NCBI GenBank assembly: GCA_028281495.1
Contig: JANQJU010000092.1
Location: forward strand, 1 to 64,000
Source: SAR324 cluster bacterium
Lineage (GTDB): Bacteria; SAR324; NAC60-12
Direction: 5' to 3'
DNA: 64,000 nucleotides
Shown here: positions 25,875-37,300 of the stretch, piece after piece
Numbering within the stretch: the stretch's first letter is position 1
Layout: each line of letters opens with the position of its first letter
Made by a program: the position numbers and the translations under genes
Notes under the pieces: model-generated
What the model saw: only the letters and a program-made list of their open reading frames with translations
Told to the model about the DNA's origin: nothing
The model's database searches: none

Positions 25875-28800
25875 ATGATCAAGCTTCCCAATTATGAAAT
25901 TTCTGAATGCCTCCATCAAGGACAAAAGACGACGGTTTACCGAGGAATACGCATTGGAGACAACTGCCCAGTGATCCTCAAAACCCCGACTTCTGAATAC
26001 CCCTCGTTGAAGGACATTGCACGCTTGAAGCATGAATACGAGCTATTGATGGGTTTCCAAGCAGAAGGGGTGATTCGCGCGTATGATATGGAACGCCTGC
26101 ATTCTCGGCAAGTCTTGGTCTTAGAAGATATCCAAGGATCGACGATCAAATACGCTTTAAGCAATGCCAGCCACGAATTAGACAATTTTTTACAAATTGC
26201 AATCCAGGTGGCAAACACCTTAGGACGGATTCACCAAGCGAATTTGATACACAAAGATATCAATCCTTCCAACATCATCATGAACCCTGAGACCAAACAG
26301 GTTCAGGTCATTGACTTTGGCATTTCCTCTCGACTGTCACGAGAAAACACAAAAATCAGCAGTCCCGATTTGTTAGAAGGAACGTTAGCTTATATTTCCC
26401 CAGAACAAACGGGGCGAATGAATCGCGCGATTGACTACCGCACCGACTTCTATTCCTTAGGAGCGACCTTCTACGAAATGCTCTCCGGTAGAAGCTTGTT
26501 CCCGGTAGGTGATCCGATGGAACAGGTCCATTCTCATATTGCCAAGCACCCTACCCCGCTGCATGAAGTGAATGCTGACATCCCAATCATGCTGAGCAAA
26601 ATCATCATGAAGCTGCTCTCGAAAACTGCGGAGGATCGCTATCAGGGTGCTTATGGCCTACGAGAAGATTTGGAAAAATGCCTCGAACACTGGCAGCATC
26701 ACGGTTCAATCAATGGTTTTCCCATTGCAGAACGGGACATTTCCAGTGTTTTTCAGATCCCTCAAAAATTGTATGGGCGCGAAGAAGAATGGGAGGTTTT
26801 GCTCGATGCCTTCAATCGGGTCAGTCAAGGCTCAACAGAAATGATGCTCGTTGCTGGATACTCTGGAGTGGGAAAATCGGCATTAGTGAACGAAATCAAC
26901 AAACCCATTGTTCGAGAACGTGGCTATTTTGTGAGTGGCAAATTCGACCAATTCAAACGAAACATTCCCTATAGTTCCATCATTCAAGCCTTCCAAAGTT
27001 TGATCCAACAGATTCTCACGGAAAGCAAACAACGAATCGAACAATGGAAAGAAAAACTCGTGCCAGCTTTGGGTGCGAATGGTCAGCTCATTATTGATGT
27101 GATTCCTGAAGCAGAGTGGATCGTTGGGAAGCAACCTCCAGTTCCCGAACTCCCCCCTACCGAATCTCAAAATCGTTTCCGTATTGTATTTCAAAACTTC
27201 ATCAATGTGTTTGCCACGGAAGACCACCCCTTGGCTTTGTTTTTAGACGATTTGCAGTGGGCGGACACACCATCATTGAATTTGATCAAAAGTGTGATGA
27301 CTTCGGAAAGTCGATATTTCTTTTTTATCGGAGCCTATCGTGACAATGAAGTGAGTGCAGCCCACCCTTTAATGTTAGCCCTCGAAGAACTTGAGAAGAA
27401 GAAACGGGCGGTTCACACCATTCGGTTGAAGCCTCTGAATTCAGAACACGTCACGCAGCTCATTCAGGAATCGCTCCATTGCTCCTCCAAGGATGCCCAC
27501 GAACTAGGCGCCGTCGTTCATCGAAAAACTCATGGCAATCCGTTTTTTGTGAATGCCTTCTTGCGCTCCCTCTACGAAGAAAAAATCCTGGAATTCGATA
27601 TCAACCAGGGTTGGTGGACATGGGAACTGGAAAAAATCCGAGAACTCAAAACCACTGACAATGTCGTGGACTTGATGTTGGGCAAAATGCAGAAGTTGAG
27701 TCCGAACACACAACAAATTTTGAAGCTCGCTGCTTGCGTGGGAAATCAATTTGACCTTCGAACACTAGCAATTGTCCACGAAAAATCTCAACGACAAACC
27801 TCAATGGATCTGTGGGAAGCAGTGAATGAAGGCATGATCCAACCGGTTGGGCAAGATTACAAAATGGCTGGTGTGGCCGAAGAAGAACATCGAGAAACCG
27901 AAGCGGGTCTTGAGATTGTATATCAGTTTCCCCATGACCGGGTTCAGCAAGCTGCCTATTCCTTGATTTCCGATGATCACAAGCAGGAGATTCATTTGCG
28001 TATCGGTCGCTTGATGCTCAAAAACGTAGACAAACATCAATTGGAAGAAAGTTTCTTTGAAATTGTCAACCACCTCAATACCGGCATTCCGTTGATTGAC
28101 GATTTGCAAGAGCGTGCCGACTTAGTAGAACTGAATACCCATGTAGGAAAAAAGGCGAAAGATTCCGCTGCTTATCAATCTGCACTTCAATACTGGGAGA
28201 CCGGTTTGCAACTGCTTCCAGATGATGTGTGGGAAAGCAATTATCGCTTGGTGTTCGACCTCAGTTTGCAAAAAGCGGAATGCGAATTTCTGGTGGGGAA
28301 TTACGAACAAGCAGAAACACAAATGAATCAACTGCTCGACCGGGCACAATCCACCGTGGATAAAGTAGAAGTCTATAAGCAGTTGCAAATCTGCTCTACC
28401 GGTCAAAGCAAGTATGAAGAGACCATGAAAATCGGAATTGTGGGACTCAAACTCTGCGACATTGACCTCCCTTTACATCCAACCGCGGAGGAGGTTGGAG
28501 CCGAGTTGGCGTTAGCAGAAGAAAATCTGGCAGGCCGCCCGGTGGCAGCCCTATTGGACGGTCCTCGTATGGACGATCCCATCAAAGGATTGGCCATGCG
28601 CTTGTTGGTTGAAATGTGGGCACCCACTTATATTGCCGGGAATGATTCATTACTGGCTTTATGCACCGTGCGGATGGCCAACATCTCGATGCAATATGGG
28701 CACATACCCGAATCAGCCTTTGCATATGGAGCTTTCGGAATGCTGCTCACCGCAGGACTGAATCAAGTGGATCGTGGCTATGAATTTGGAAAACTTTCCC

Positions 28801-31265
28801 TCACCTTAGACGAAAAATTGGAAGATTTGAGTCAACGTTCTCGCTTGCATCAAATGTTTGGTTGCCTCAATGCTCATTGGAAAGTTCATATTCGTGAATG
28901 TGAATACCATACCAAAGCCACTTACGAGTACGGACTGCAAACAGGTGATTTGAACTTTGCAACCTATGGAGCCTGCCACATCCTCTGCCAATCTTGGGGG
29001 CGGGGGGATACCTTGGAACAGGTCATGACCAACTTCAATCGCTTCTTCCCTATGATTGAAAAGTCGGAAGATCCCGTTCCCACTCTATTTTTCAAACTCT
29101 ATCAGCTCGGTGCTTTTGGGTTGATGGAACGGGAACTCACCTTCACTGACAGTCATATCCTCAACGAAACGAGTGACCTGGAAAATCAACACATCTGCAA
29201 CGTTTACCACACCATCAAGGCTCAGCAGTTGTTCCTTTACGGTCGCCACGAGGAAGGAAAGATTGCCAGTGAGAAAGCCAAAGAAACCGCTTATGCCAGT
29301 GTGGGAAACCCCTTACTCGTCGACCAGCCTTTTTATTATTCATTGCATCTCATTGCTTTGTATCCCGATGCAGATGAATCCACTCAAAATGAATACCTTG
29401 AAATTGTTCGTGCTAATCAAGAACAGATGAAAAACTGGGTCGACAACTGTGCACAGAATGTGTTGCACAAATACAAACTAGTGGCTGCTGAAGAAGCTCG
29501 CTTGCAAGGAAAAACCAACGAGGCCATCGCGCTGTATGACCAAGCCATTCACTTGGCACAAGAAAACGAATTCCTTCAGGTGGAAGCCTTAGCCAATGAA
29601 CTGGCCGCCCGGTTTTACCTGGTTCACAACCCAGATTCCGTATCCAGTGGTATCTTGGCCCGTCATTACATGCAGACAGCCCGCTACGAATACCTGCGTT
29701 GGGGTGCCACACTGAAGGCGGAGCAGATCGAACGCGATTACCCGCAACTGATGGTCAGCTTCGGATCGAAAGGCAAAAGTGATTTTACGGCTACGGTTTC
29801 CTCGACCATGTCCGTTGGCTCGTTTTCACTCGATTCCACCTCGGATAGCACCTCTTCTCTTGACGTGAACACGGTTACCAAAGCATCTCAAGCGTTGGCA
29901 GAAGAAATCGTCTTTGATCAATTGCTTTCCAAAATGATCAAAATCACGATTGAAAATGCTGGTGCCCAAAAAGGATATCTCATTCTAGGACAGGAAGGTT
30001 CATGGAAGATCGAAGCGGCAGGTGATGTGAACTCAGAAGAGACAACCGTACGCCAAGCACTCCCATTTGAAGAGTGTCAAGATTTATCCCAAGGGGTGGT
30101 TCACTATGTAATACGAACCCAAAAAAGTGTGGTGATGCATGATGCAGTACAAGAGGGCCGGTTTAAAGAAGATGCCTACATTCTACAAAAACAACCCAAG
30201 TCAGTGCTTTGTGCTCCCATCTTCCACCAAGGGAAACTGGATGGAATCGTGTATTTAGAAAACAACCTGACGACCGGTGCATTCACAGAAAACCGTTTGG
30301 AAATGGTCAAAGTGTTAGCTTCCCAAATGGCTATTTCGATTGAAAACGCTCGGCTTTATGCTTCTTTACAAGATGCTTTGGAACACGAAATCGAATTGAA
30401 CACCTCCTTCGCACGATTTGTCCCTCATGAATTTTTAGGTCTGTTAGGAAAAGAGAGCATCTTGGACGTGCAGCTTGGAGATCACCAGCAGATGGATATG
30501 TCTGTTCTTTTTTCCGACATCCGTTCCTTCACATCGCTTTCCGAAACCATGAACCCTGAGGAAAACTTCCGGTTTATCAATGGTTATCTGAAACGGATGG
30601 AACCTGTCATTAGTGAGCATCAAGGATTTATCGATAAATACATTGGCGATGCCATCATGGCCTTGTTCAACCGCAACGCCGACGATGCGGTGAAAGCAGC
30701 TATTGCCATGTGCATGGAGTTGAAATCCTATAACCAGAGTCGGAAAGCGACAGGCTATGATCCGATTCAAATTGGTATCGGGATCAATACGGGACGCCTC
30801 ATGCTAGGAACGGTCGGCGGTTACAACCGAATGGAAGGCTCGGTGATCAGCGATGCGGTGAATTTAGCATCACGAATTGAAAGCATGACCAAGCTCTACG
30901 GTATTTCCCTATTAATTGGAGAAAACACGTACCTACAACTACAAGACTCATCTCATTATTCCATCCGATTGATCGACCGCGTGAAAGTCAGAGGAAAAAC
31001 CCAACCTGTGACCATTTACGAGGTTTGTGATGGCGATTCAATCCAAGTGCGTGATGCCAAAATGGAAACTTCTCGGTTGTTTGAAGAAGCCATTTCTCTC
31101 TACTACCTTCAGGAATTCAAGCAGGCTTTGACTTTGTTCCAAGAATGTTTATCCAAAAGCTCTGAGGATAATGCAGCAAAGAATTACATCAAACGATGTC
31201 AACATCTTCTGGATGCGGGTCGAGATCCCAATTGGGAAAATGTAACCGAACTGAAATTCAAATAA
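25875..31265 (+). CDS. Multidomain regulator: Ser/Thr kinase, AAA ATPase, GAF and class III adenylate cyclase
   Basis: 1796 residues. The N-terminal protein kinase has VILK, HKDINPSN and IDFG (residues 1 to about 280). A STAND-like ATPase follows, with Walker A GYSGVGKSAL (about 328) and Walker B LALFLDDLQWAD (about 453). A long helical TPR-like middle leads to a GAF domain (about 1350-1500) and a cyclase domain. The cyclase metal-binding residues (FSDIRSF and DKYIGDA) and the VNLASR motif are intact, and the Lys and Asp (ISDAV) that select adenine are present, so it should make cAMP. This layout is known from cyanobacteria and deltaproteobacteria. Placed between two synthase genes, it likely ties product formation to a signal. 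Confidence 0.9.
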   Translation: MIKLPNYEISECLHQGQKTTVYRGIRIGDNCPVILKTPTSEYPSLKDIARLKHEYELLMGFQAEGVIRAYDMERLHSRQVLVLEDIQGSTIKYALSNASHELDNFLQIAIQVANTLGRIHQANLIHKDINPSNIIMNPETKQVQVIDFGISSRLSRENTKISSPDLLEGTLAYISPEQTGRMNRAIDYRTDFYSLGATFYEMLSGRSLFPVGDPMEQVHSHIAKHPTPLHEVNADIPIMLSKIIMKLLSKTAEDRYQGAYGLREDLEKCLEHWQHHGSINGFPIAERDISSVFQIPQKLYGREEEWEVLLDAFNRVSQGSTEMMLVAGYSGVGKSALVNEINKPIVRERGYFVSGKFDQFKRNIPYSSIIQAFQSLIQQILTESKQRIEQWKEKLVPALGANGQLIIDVIPEAEWIVGKQPPVPELPPTESQNRFRIVFQNFINVFATEDHPLALFLDDLQWADTPSLNLIKSVMTSESRYFFFIGAYRDNEVSAAHPLMLALEELEKKKRAVHTIRLKPLNSEHVTQLIQESLHCSSKDAHELGAVVHRKTHGNPFFVNAFLRSLYEEKILEFDINQGWWTWELEKIRELKTTDNVVDLMLGKMQKLSPNTQQILKLAACVGNQFDLRTLAIVHEKSQRQTSMDLWEAVNEGMIQPVGQDYKMAGVAEEEHRETEAGLEIVYQFPHDRVQQAAYSLISDDHKQEIHLRIGRLMLKNVDKHQLEESFFEIVNHLNTGIPLIDDLQERADLVELNTHVGKKAKDSAAYQSALQYWETGLQLLPDDVWESNYRLVFDLSLQKAECEFLVGNYEQAETQMNQLLDRAQSTVDKVEVYKQLQICSTGQSKYEETMKIGIVGLKLCDIDLPLHPTAEEVGAELALAEENLAGRPVAALLDGPRMDDPIKGLAMRLLVEMWAPTYIAGNDSLLALCTVRMANISMQYGHIPESAFAYGAFGMLLTAGLNQVDRGYEFGKLSLTLDEKLEDLSQRSRLHQMFGCLNAHWKVHIRECEYHTKATYEYGLQTGDLNFATYGACHILCQSWGRGDTLEQVMTNFNRFFPMIEKSEDPVPTLFFKLYQLGAFGLMERELTFTDSHILNETSDLENQHICNVYHTIKAQQLFLYGRHEEGKIASEKAKETAYASVGNPLLVDQPFYYSLHLIALYPDADESTQNEYLEIVRANQEQMKNWVDNCAQNVLHKYKLVAAEEARLQGKTNEAIALYDQAIHLAQENEFLQVEALANELAARFYLVHNPDSVSSGILARHYMQTARYEYLRWGATLKAEQIERDYPQLMVSFGSKGKSDFTATVSSTMSVGSFSLDSTSDSTSSLDVNTVTKASQALAEEIVFDQLLSKMIKITIENAGAQKGYLILGQEGSWKIEAAGDVNSEETTVRQALPFEECQDLSQGVVHYVIRTQKSVVMHDAVQEGRFKEDAYILQKQPKSVLCAPIFHQGKLDGIVYLENNLTTGAFTENRLEMVKVLASQMAISIENARLYASLQDALEHEIELNTSFARFVPHEFLGLLGKESILDVQLGDHQQMDMSVLFSDIRSFTSLSETMNPEENFRFINGYLKRMEPVISEHQGFIDKYIGDAIMALFNRNADDAVKAAIAMCMELKSYNQSRKATGYDPIQIGIGINTGRLMLGTVGGYNRMEGSVISDAVNLASRIESMTKLYGISLLIGENTYLQLQDSSHYSIRLIDRVKVRGKTQPVTIYEVCDGDSIQVRDAKMETSRLFEEAISLYYLQEFKQALTLFQECLSKSSEDNAAKNYIKRCQHLLDAGRDPNWENVTELKFK

Positions 31266-31350
31266 CACGCGTGCCTTTGTGTGGTCTTCGCCCCTTCAAT
31301 CCCTTTACTATCCAACCGATACCCCTAATTTTTTACAAGGAGTCCTGTGA

Positions 31351-34300
31351 ATGAAGGTTCCTCAAGACCAACATCCCTCGCAATGTTCCCACTTGATTGA
31401 ACTGCTGCGTTGGAGAGCCTCCCATCATGCGAACAAACGCGTCTTCACGTTCTTAGAAGACGGAGAAACTCAAAAAACTCATCTGACTTTTGCCGAACTG
31501 GATAAACGTGCTCAGAGCATCGCAGCTCAAATCCAGACTTTGGGGCCGTCTCGCCAACCCGTCCTGCTGCTGTATCCGCCCGGTTTAGAATACATCGCAG
31601 CTTTTTTCGGGTGTTTGTATGCGGGAGTGATTGCAGTACCGGCCTACCCACCTCGACAGAACCGGAGCTTGGAACGGCTTCGGAGTTTGGCGCTCAACGC
31701 ACAAAGCCACTTGGCACTCACCACACAAGACATCTATAGAAAAGTGGAATCGCAGCGGCCCTCTATTCCTGAGCTGCATGCCTTACAATGGTGGGTCACC
31801 AATCGAGGGGAAACTGGAGAAACCGCCGTATGGACCCCTCCTAAGGTAAACCGAGAATCCATTGCCTTCCTGCAATACACCTCCGGCTCCACCGGAGATC
31901 CCAAAGGGGTCATGCTCAGCCACGGCAATTTGCTTCATAACCTGAATCTCATCCACGAACAATTTGGTACACATTCCGAGGCAAGCGGGGTGTTTTGGTT
32001 ACCCCCCTACCACGACATGGGTTTGATCGGAGCCTTGCTACAAACCGTATTTTGTGGCGGCTGGAGTACCTTAATGGCTCCAGTCACATTTCTTCAAAAG
32101 CCTGTTCGGTGGCTCCAAGCCCTTTCTGACACGAAGGCAAGCATGAGTGGTGCTCCCAACTTCGCTTACGACTTATGTGTGGATCAAATTGACACCAATG
32201 CCCTAGAAAACTTGGACCTGAGCCATTGGCAAGTTGCCTTCAACGGAGCAGAACCGATTCGTCCTGAAACGCTTCACCGATTTTCTGAAAAATTTGATCC
32301 GTGCGGATTTCGTTCGGAAACCTTCTTTCCTTGCTATGGGATGGCAGAATCAGCGGTTTTTGTGACAGGATGCCAAGCCTCTCAGCCTCCCAAGGTGATG
32401 GCTGTGGACGGAAAAGCGCTACAACAAAATCGTGTTATTTTGAGCGATACGGCCGTAGCAAACTCATCGGTCGAATCCCACTCCTCGCCTCCAAACAATT
32501 GGGTCCGTTTGGTTAGCTCGGGCTCTGTGGATTCAGGCCAAGTGGTACGCATTGTTGATCCCGAGGCCTGCGTCCAATGCCCCGAAGATCAGGTCGGTGA
32601 GATCTGGGTATCGGGTGATAGTATTGCTCAAGGCTATTGGAACCGGCCTGAACTTTCTGAGGCTACCTTTCAGGCCAGAATCAAAGATGTCGATGCGGGC
32701 CCTTTTCTGCGAACCGGGGATTTAGGGTTTGTACAAAATGGAGAATTGTATGTCACCGGACGCTTGAAAGACCTGATCATCATTCGGGGGAGGAATCACT
32801 ATCCTCAGGACATCGAACACACCGTTGAAAACTCTCACAATTGGTTGCGTTCTGGTAGCGGTGCAGCCTTCTCGGTCGACGTTGAGGGGGAAGAACGTTT
32901 GGTGATCGTGCAAGAAGTCAAACGGCAATATCTCCGGAAAAACCTCGCAGAGGTGATTGAGTCGATACGCACCGCAGTCGCCAGCCATCATGACCTCCAA
33001 GTGCATGCAGTGATCCTGCTTCGCACGATGGGTATTCCCAAAACATCGAGTGGGAAAATCCAGCGCCATGCTTGCCGAATCGGATTTCAAGAAGGTTCCT
33101 TCAAAAGCATCCACGAATACATAGAATCAGAACCCTCAGAATCAGAACCCTCAGAATCAGAACCCTCAGAATCGCAGGACTCGAAATCACGTGCTCCAGA
33201 ACCGCAGGCCCCAGTGTCTTCTTCCGATCCCACCCTGGAAGCTCCAGCCACACAACCATCGACACCCCAGATCACCAGCTCAGTCATCCGGGAATGGTTG
33301 AAACAGCAGTTGTCGGCAAAGTTGAACATTCCCTCATCCGGTATCGATATCCGGAAGGATTTTAATAGCTTCGGGATAGACTCCGCAACAGCGGTTGGAA
33401 TTTCTGGAGAACTGGAAACTTGGTTGCGGTCCGAAGGAGCGACAATCAATCTGTCACCGACTTTGGTGTACGATTATCCGACGATTGCTGCACTTGCTGA
33501 AGGTTTGGCTCAACGTATCCAAACGCAAGAGGGAACCAACAATCAGGAATCGGAACGGGAAAGAGAGACAAAAAACCAACCCATTGCGATTGTCGGCATT
33601 GGCTTGAGGTTCCCGGAAGCATCAGGACCTGAGGAATTTTGGGAACTGCTGCGAAATGGCATCGATGCCATCCAAGAAGTACCGGCTTCCCGATGGAAAC
33701 TTGAGGACTACTACGATTCCACGCCCAATGCGCCCGGAAAGATGAACACCCGTTTTGGAGGATTTTTGCAGGACGTTGAACAATTCGATCCCCAATTCTT
33801 TGGAATTTCTCCGAGAGAAGCTGCTTCTATGGATCCGCAACAACGCTTGCTCCTGGAAGTCACTTGGGAAGCGTTTGAAGATGCCGGTATGGACCCATTT
33901 CAACTGCAAGGGTCTCAAACCGGTGTATTTATTGGAATTTCTGGAAGCGAATACAGTCGTCTTCCTTTTAGCAATCCGCATTCGATCACGCCCTATGCAG
34001 GAACCGGCAACGCATTGAGTATTGCAGCCAACCGCATTTCATATGTTTTTGATTTTCAAGGTCCAAGCGTTGCGATGGATACCGCCTGCTCTTCTTCATT
34101 GGTTGCCGTACATCATGCGTGTAACAGCCTATGGCTAGGAGAATCCCAATTGGCAATTGCCGGTGGAGCAAACTTGTTGCTGTTTCCAGAGGTCACGATC
34201 AATTTCAGTCAAGCTGGAGCTTTGTCCCCTGATGGACGTTGTCAAGCATTTGATGCGAGTGCTAACGGTTATGTTCGAAGTGAAGGGGCAGGAGTCATCT

Positions 34301-37300
34301 TGCTCAAACCATTGTCGCAAGCCTTGGCAGATCGAGATCCAATATATGCTGTCATTCGTGGAAGTGCGATCAATCAAGATGGCCGTTCCAACGGAATCAT
34401 GGCTCCCAATGGTCAGGCTCAAGAACGAGTCCTTAAAGAAGCGTATCGAAAAGCGGGCGTTTCTCCGGGAGCTGTTCAGTACGTCGAAACCCATGGTACC
34501 GGAACCCTATTAGGTGATCCGATTGAAGCACACGCCTTGGGTGAGGTGTTGGCCTTGGGGCGTCCAGAAGGTCAACCGTGCTGGATCGGTTCGGTCAAGT
34601 CCAATATTGGTCATTTGGAAGCAGCGGCAGGCATCGCTGGAATCATTAAAACAGCTTTGAGCCTGAAACAGCGCGAGATACCCCGTAGTGTCCATTTTTC
34701 TCAACCCAATCCGCACATTCCCTTTGACCGCTTACCTCTGAATGTTGTTTCGGAACATCAACCCTGGCCAGAGTCCCCAACATTGCTTGCTGGCGTGAGT
34801 TCTTTTGGTTTTGGTGGGACCAATGCACACGTGGTATTGGAGGCAGCTCCCATTCCTGAATCCCAGGGCATTGTCGACGATGCTTCCCAAGACAAACAGC
34901 CACCTTACCTGCTTCCTTTGTCCGCCCAATCCTCATCCGCGTTGGGCGAATTGGTCCAATCTTATGAAGCGTGGCTTGAGGCCGAAACGCCATTGGCCGT
35001 TTTACCTGCAATTCCATCCCAAAATTCATCAAAGCGATCACCGGATCAACTGCTGCGGGATCTTTGCCATTCAGCCAGTTTACGGCGATCACACTTGGAT
35101 TGGCGCACCGCTTTGGTGTTTGAATCTTGGGATGATTTACACACCCAACTCAAACAATGGCATACGCTCGGTCCTGCTCCTGAGCAAGTGGGACACTATA
35201 TACCGGGTCGCCACAACAAGGTCGTTTTTGTCTTTTCTGGTCAAGGCCCCCAATGGTGGCCACTTCCCTCCGAATTGTTGCAACAACAAGGGATATTTGG
35301 TGAGACCTTGCGACAATGCGATATTCTACTCCGCGCACAAGAAGGATGGTCTTTGATAGAGGAACTGTCCAATGCAACCAAGAGTTCCCGTCTAGATCAA
35401 CCGACTTACACCCAACCCGCGTTATTTGCCATTCAAGTGGCCTTGGCCAATCTTTGGAAATCCTTAGGCGTGCACCCCGATGCGATTGTTGGACATAGCA
35501 TGGGAGAAGTCGCCGCTGCTCACATCGCAGGAGCTTTGAGTTTAGAAGATGCGTTGCAGGTGATTTGTCAACGGGGGAAGGTAATCGAACCGGTTAACGG
35601 AATGGGGCGAGTGGCGTTTGTCGAACTTTCAATGGAAGCCACCCAATCCCTGATCCAGCAATTGGATTCTCCGGTATCGGTTGCTGCAAACAATGGTCCT
35701 AGCTCGACTGTGATTTCTGGGGAAACCAATTCCGTAGACGCCATTCTCGATCATTTGCAGCAACAAGAGGTTTTCTGTCGACGTGTTGATTCCGTGGCCT
35801 TCGCAGCTCACAGCCCACAAATGGACAACCTGCGGCCCAAGATGGAAACGGGGCTATCATCGATTCAACCCAAATTTGCCGCACTCCCTTTGGTCTCCAC
35901 CGTGACTGGGGACATCATTGATGGCACTGGATTGAACAATTCGTATTGGGCAAAAAATTTGAGAGAACCCGTCTTATTTTCCAAAGCCATTGTCGGATTG
36001 GCTGATGCGGATTTCCAATTTTTTATCGAGATGAGTCCTCATCCCGTGCTGTCTGAAGCAATCCGTCAAAACCTTCGACATGTCGGAAAAGAAGGGTTGG
36101 CACTCGCCTCAAGACGGCGAGATGAGCTTTTGCAAAAGACGATGCTGCAATCATTCGGGAGGCTGTATCAAGAAGGCTATCCGGTTGATTGGAAACACGT
36201 AGCACCTTCAGGAAATCCATTACGGTTGCCTTCCTACCCTTGGCAAAAACAGCGTTGCTGGTTTGTGCCGTCTTCAAGCTCAAATCCACAAATTGGAGCA
36301 TTCTCAGCAAAACCGTTGAGCGCGGTTGTGCTTTCCGCCGTAACAAGAGAGTCGCAGAAAGTCCCCATCACGATTGCTCTAGAACGGGTGCCTGAACAAA
36401 CCCGTCTCCTAAAGCAGCTGACGGTGGTTTACATCGCCCGAGCCTTCCAAGATTTAAAACTGTTTGCTACTGGGCAAACCGAATATTCATTGCAAAACCT
36501 CATTCAAGCTGGAGACATCCAACCTCATTACCAGCATTTGATAAAACATTGGGCTGATCGGTTAGCGACTGCGGGTCTGTTGAAGAAATCCGTGAAGGAC
36601 ACTTATGCGGTGGTTTCTGATGACGCTTTGTCATCGGTGGAACTTCCTTCCAACTTGGATTCCAGTTTTTCCAATATTCTGTTCCTTCTGGATTACTTGC
36701 GGGATTGTGGTTCGCAATTGGCGGCGATTGTTCAGGGAAAAGTCAGCCCATTAGAAACGTTGTTTCCTGAAGGTTCGATTCAACGTGCGGAAGATATCTA
36801 TCAACATTGGGTGGTGGCTCAATATTTCAATGACATGGTGCGAGCCGCAGTAGAAGCCTGTTGGACAACACTTCCGGCGAACCGTCCTCTAAGGATTCTC
36901 GAAATAGGAGCCGGTACTGGAGGAACCACGGCCTCCGTCCTCCCCACGCTTCCTTTGGACCGTACGATTTATCACTTCACAGATCTCTCTGATTTCTTTT
37001 TCATCCGAGCAAAAGAAAAGTTTCGAGACTACCCGTTTGTTCGTTATCAGACCTTGAATATCGAACAATCCCCTGAAACCCAGGGTTTCGAACCACACAG
37101 TTTCGATGTCATCGTGGCGACCAACGTGCTTCATGCCACGAACAACCTTCGGAACACGGTACGACATGTACGCCAATTGTTGAGCACCGGCGGCATGCTC
37201 TTACTGAACGAAGTCACTCAACATAATCCTTGGATGGAAATCAGCGTTGGTTTGATCGAAGGGTGGCAACGTTTTGAAGACGATCTTCGAGATGATATCC

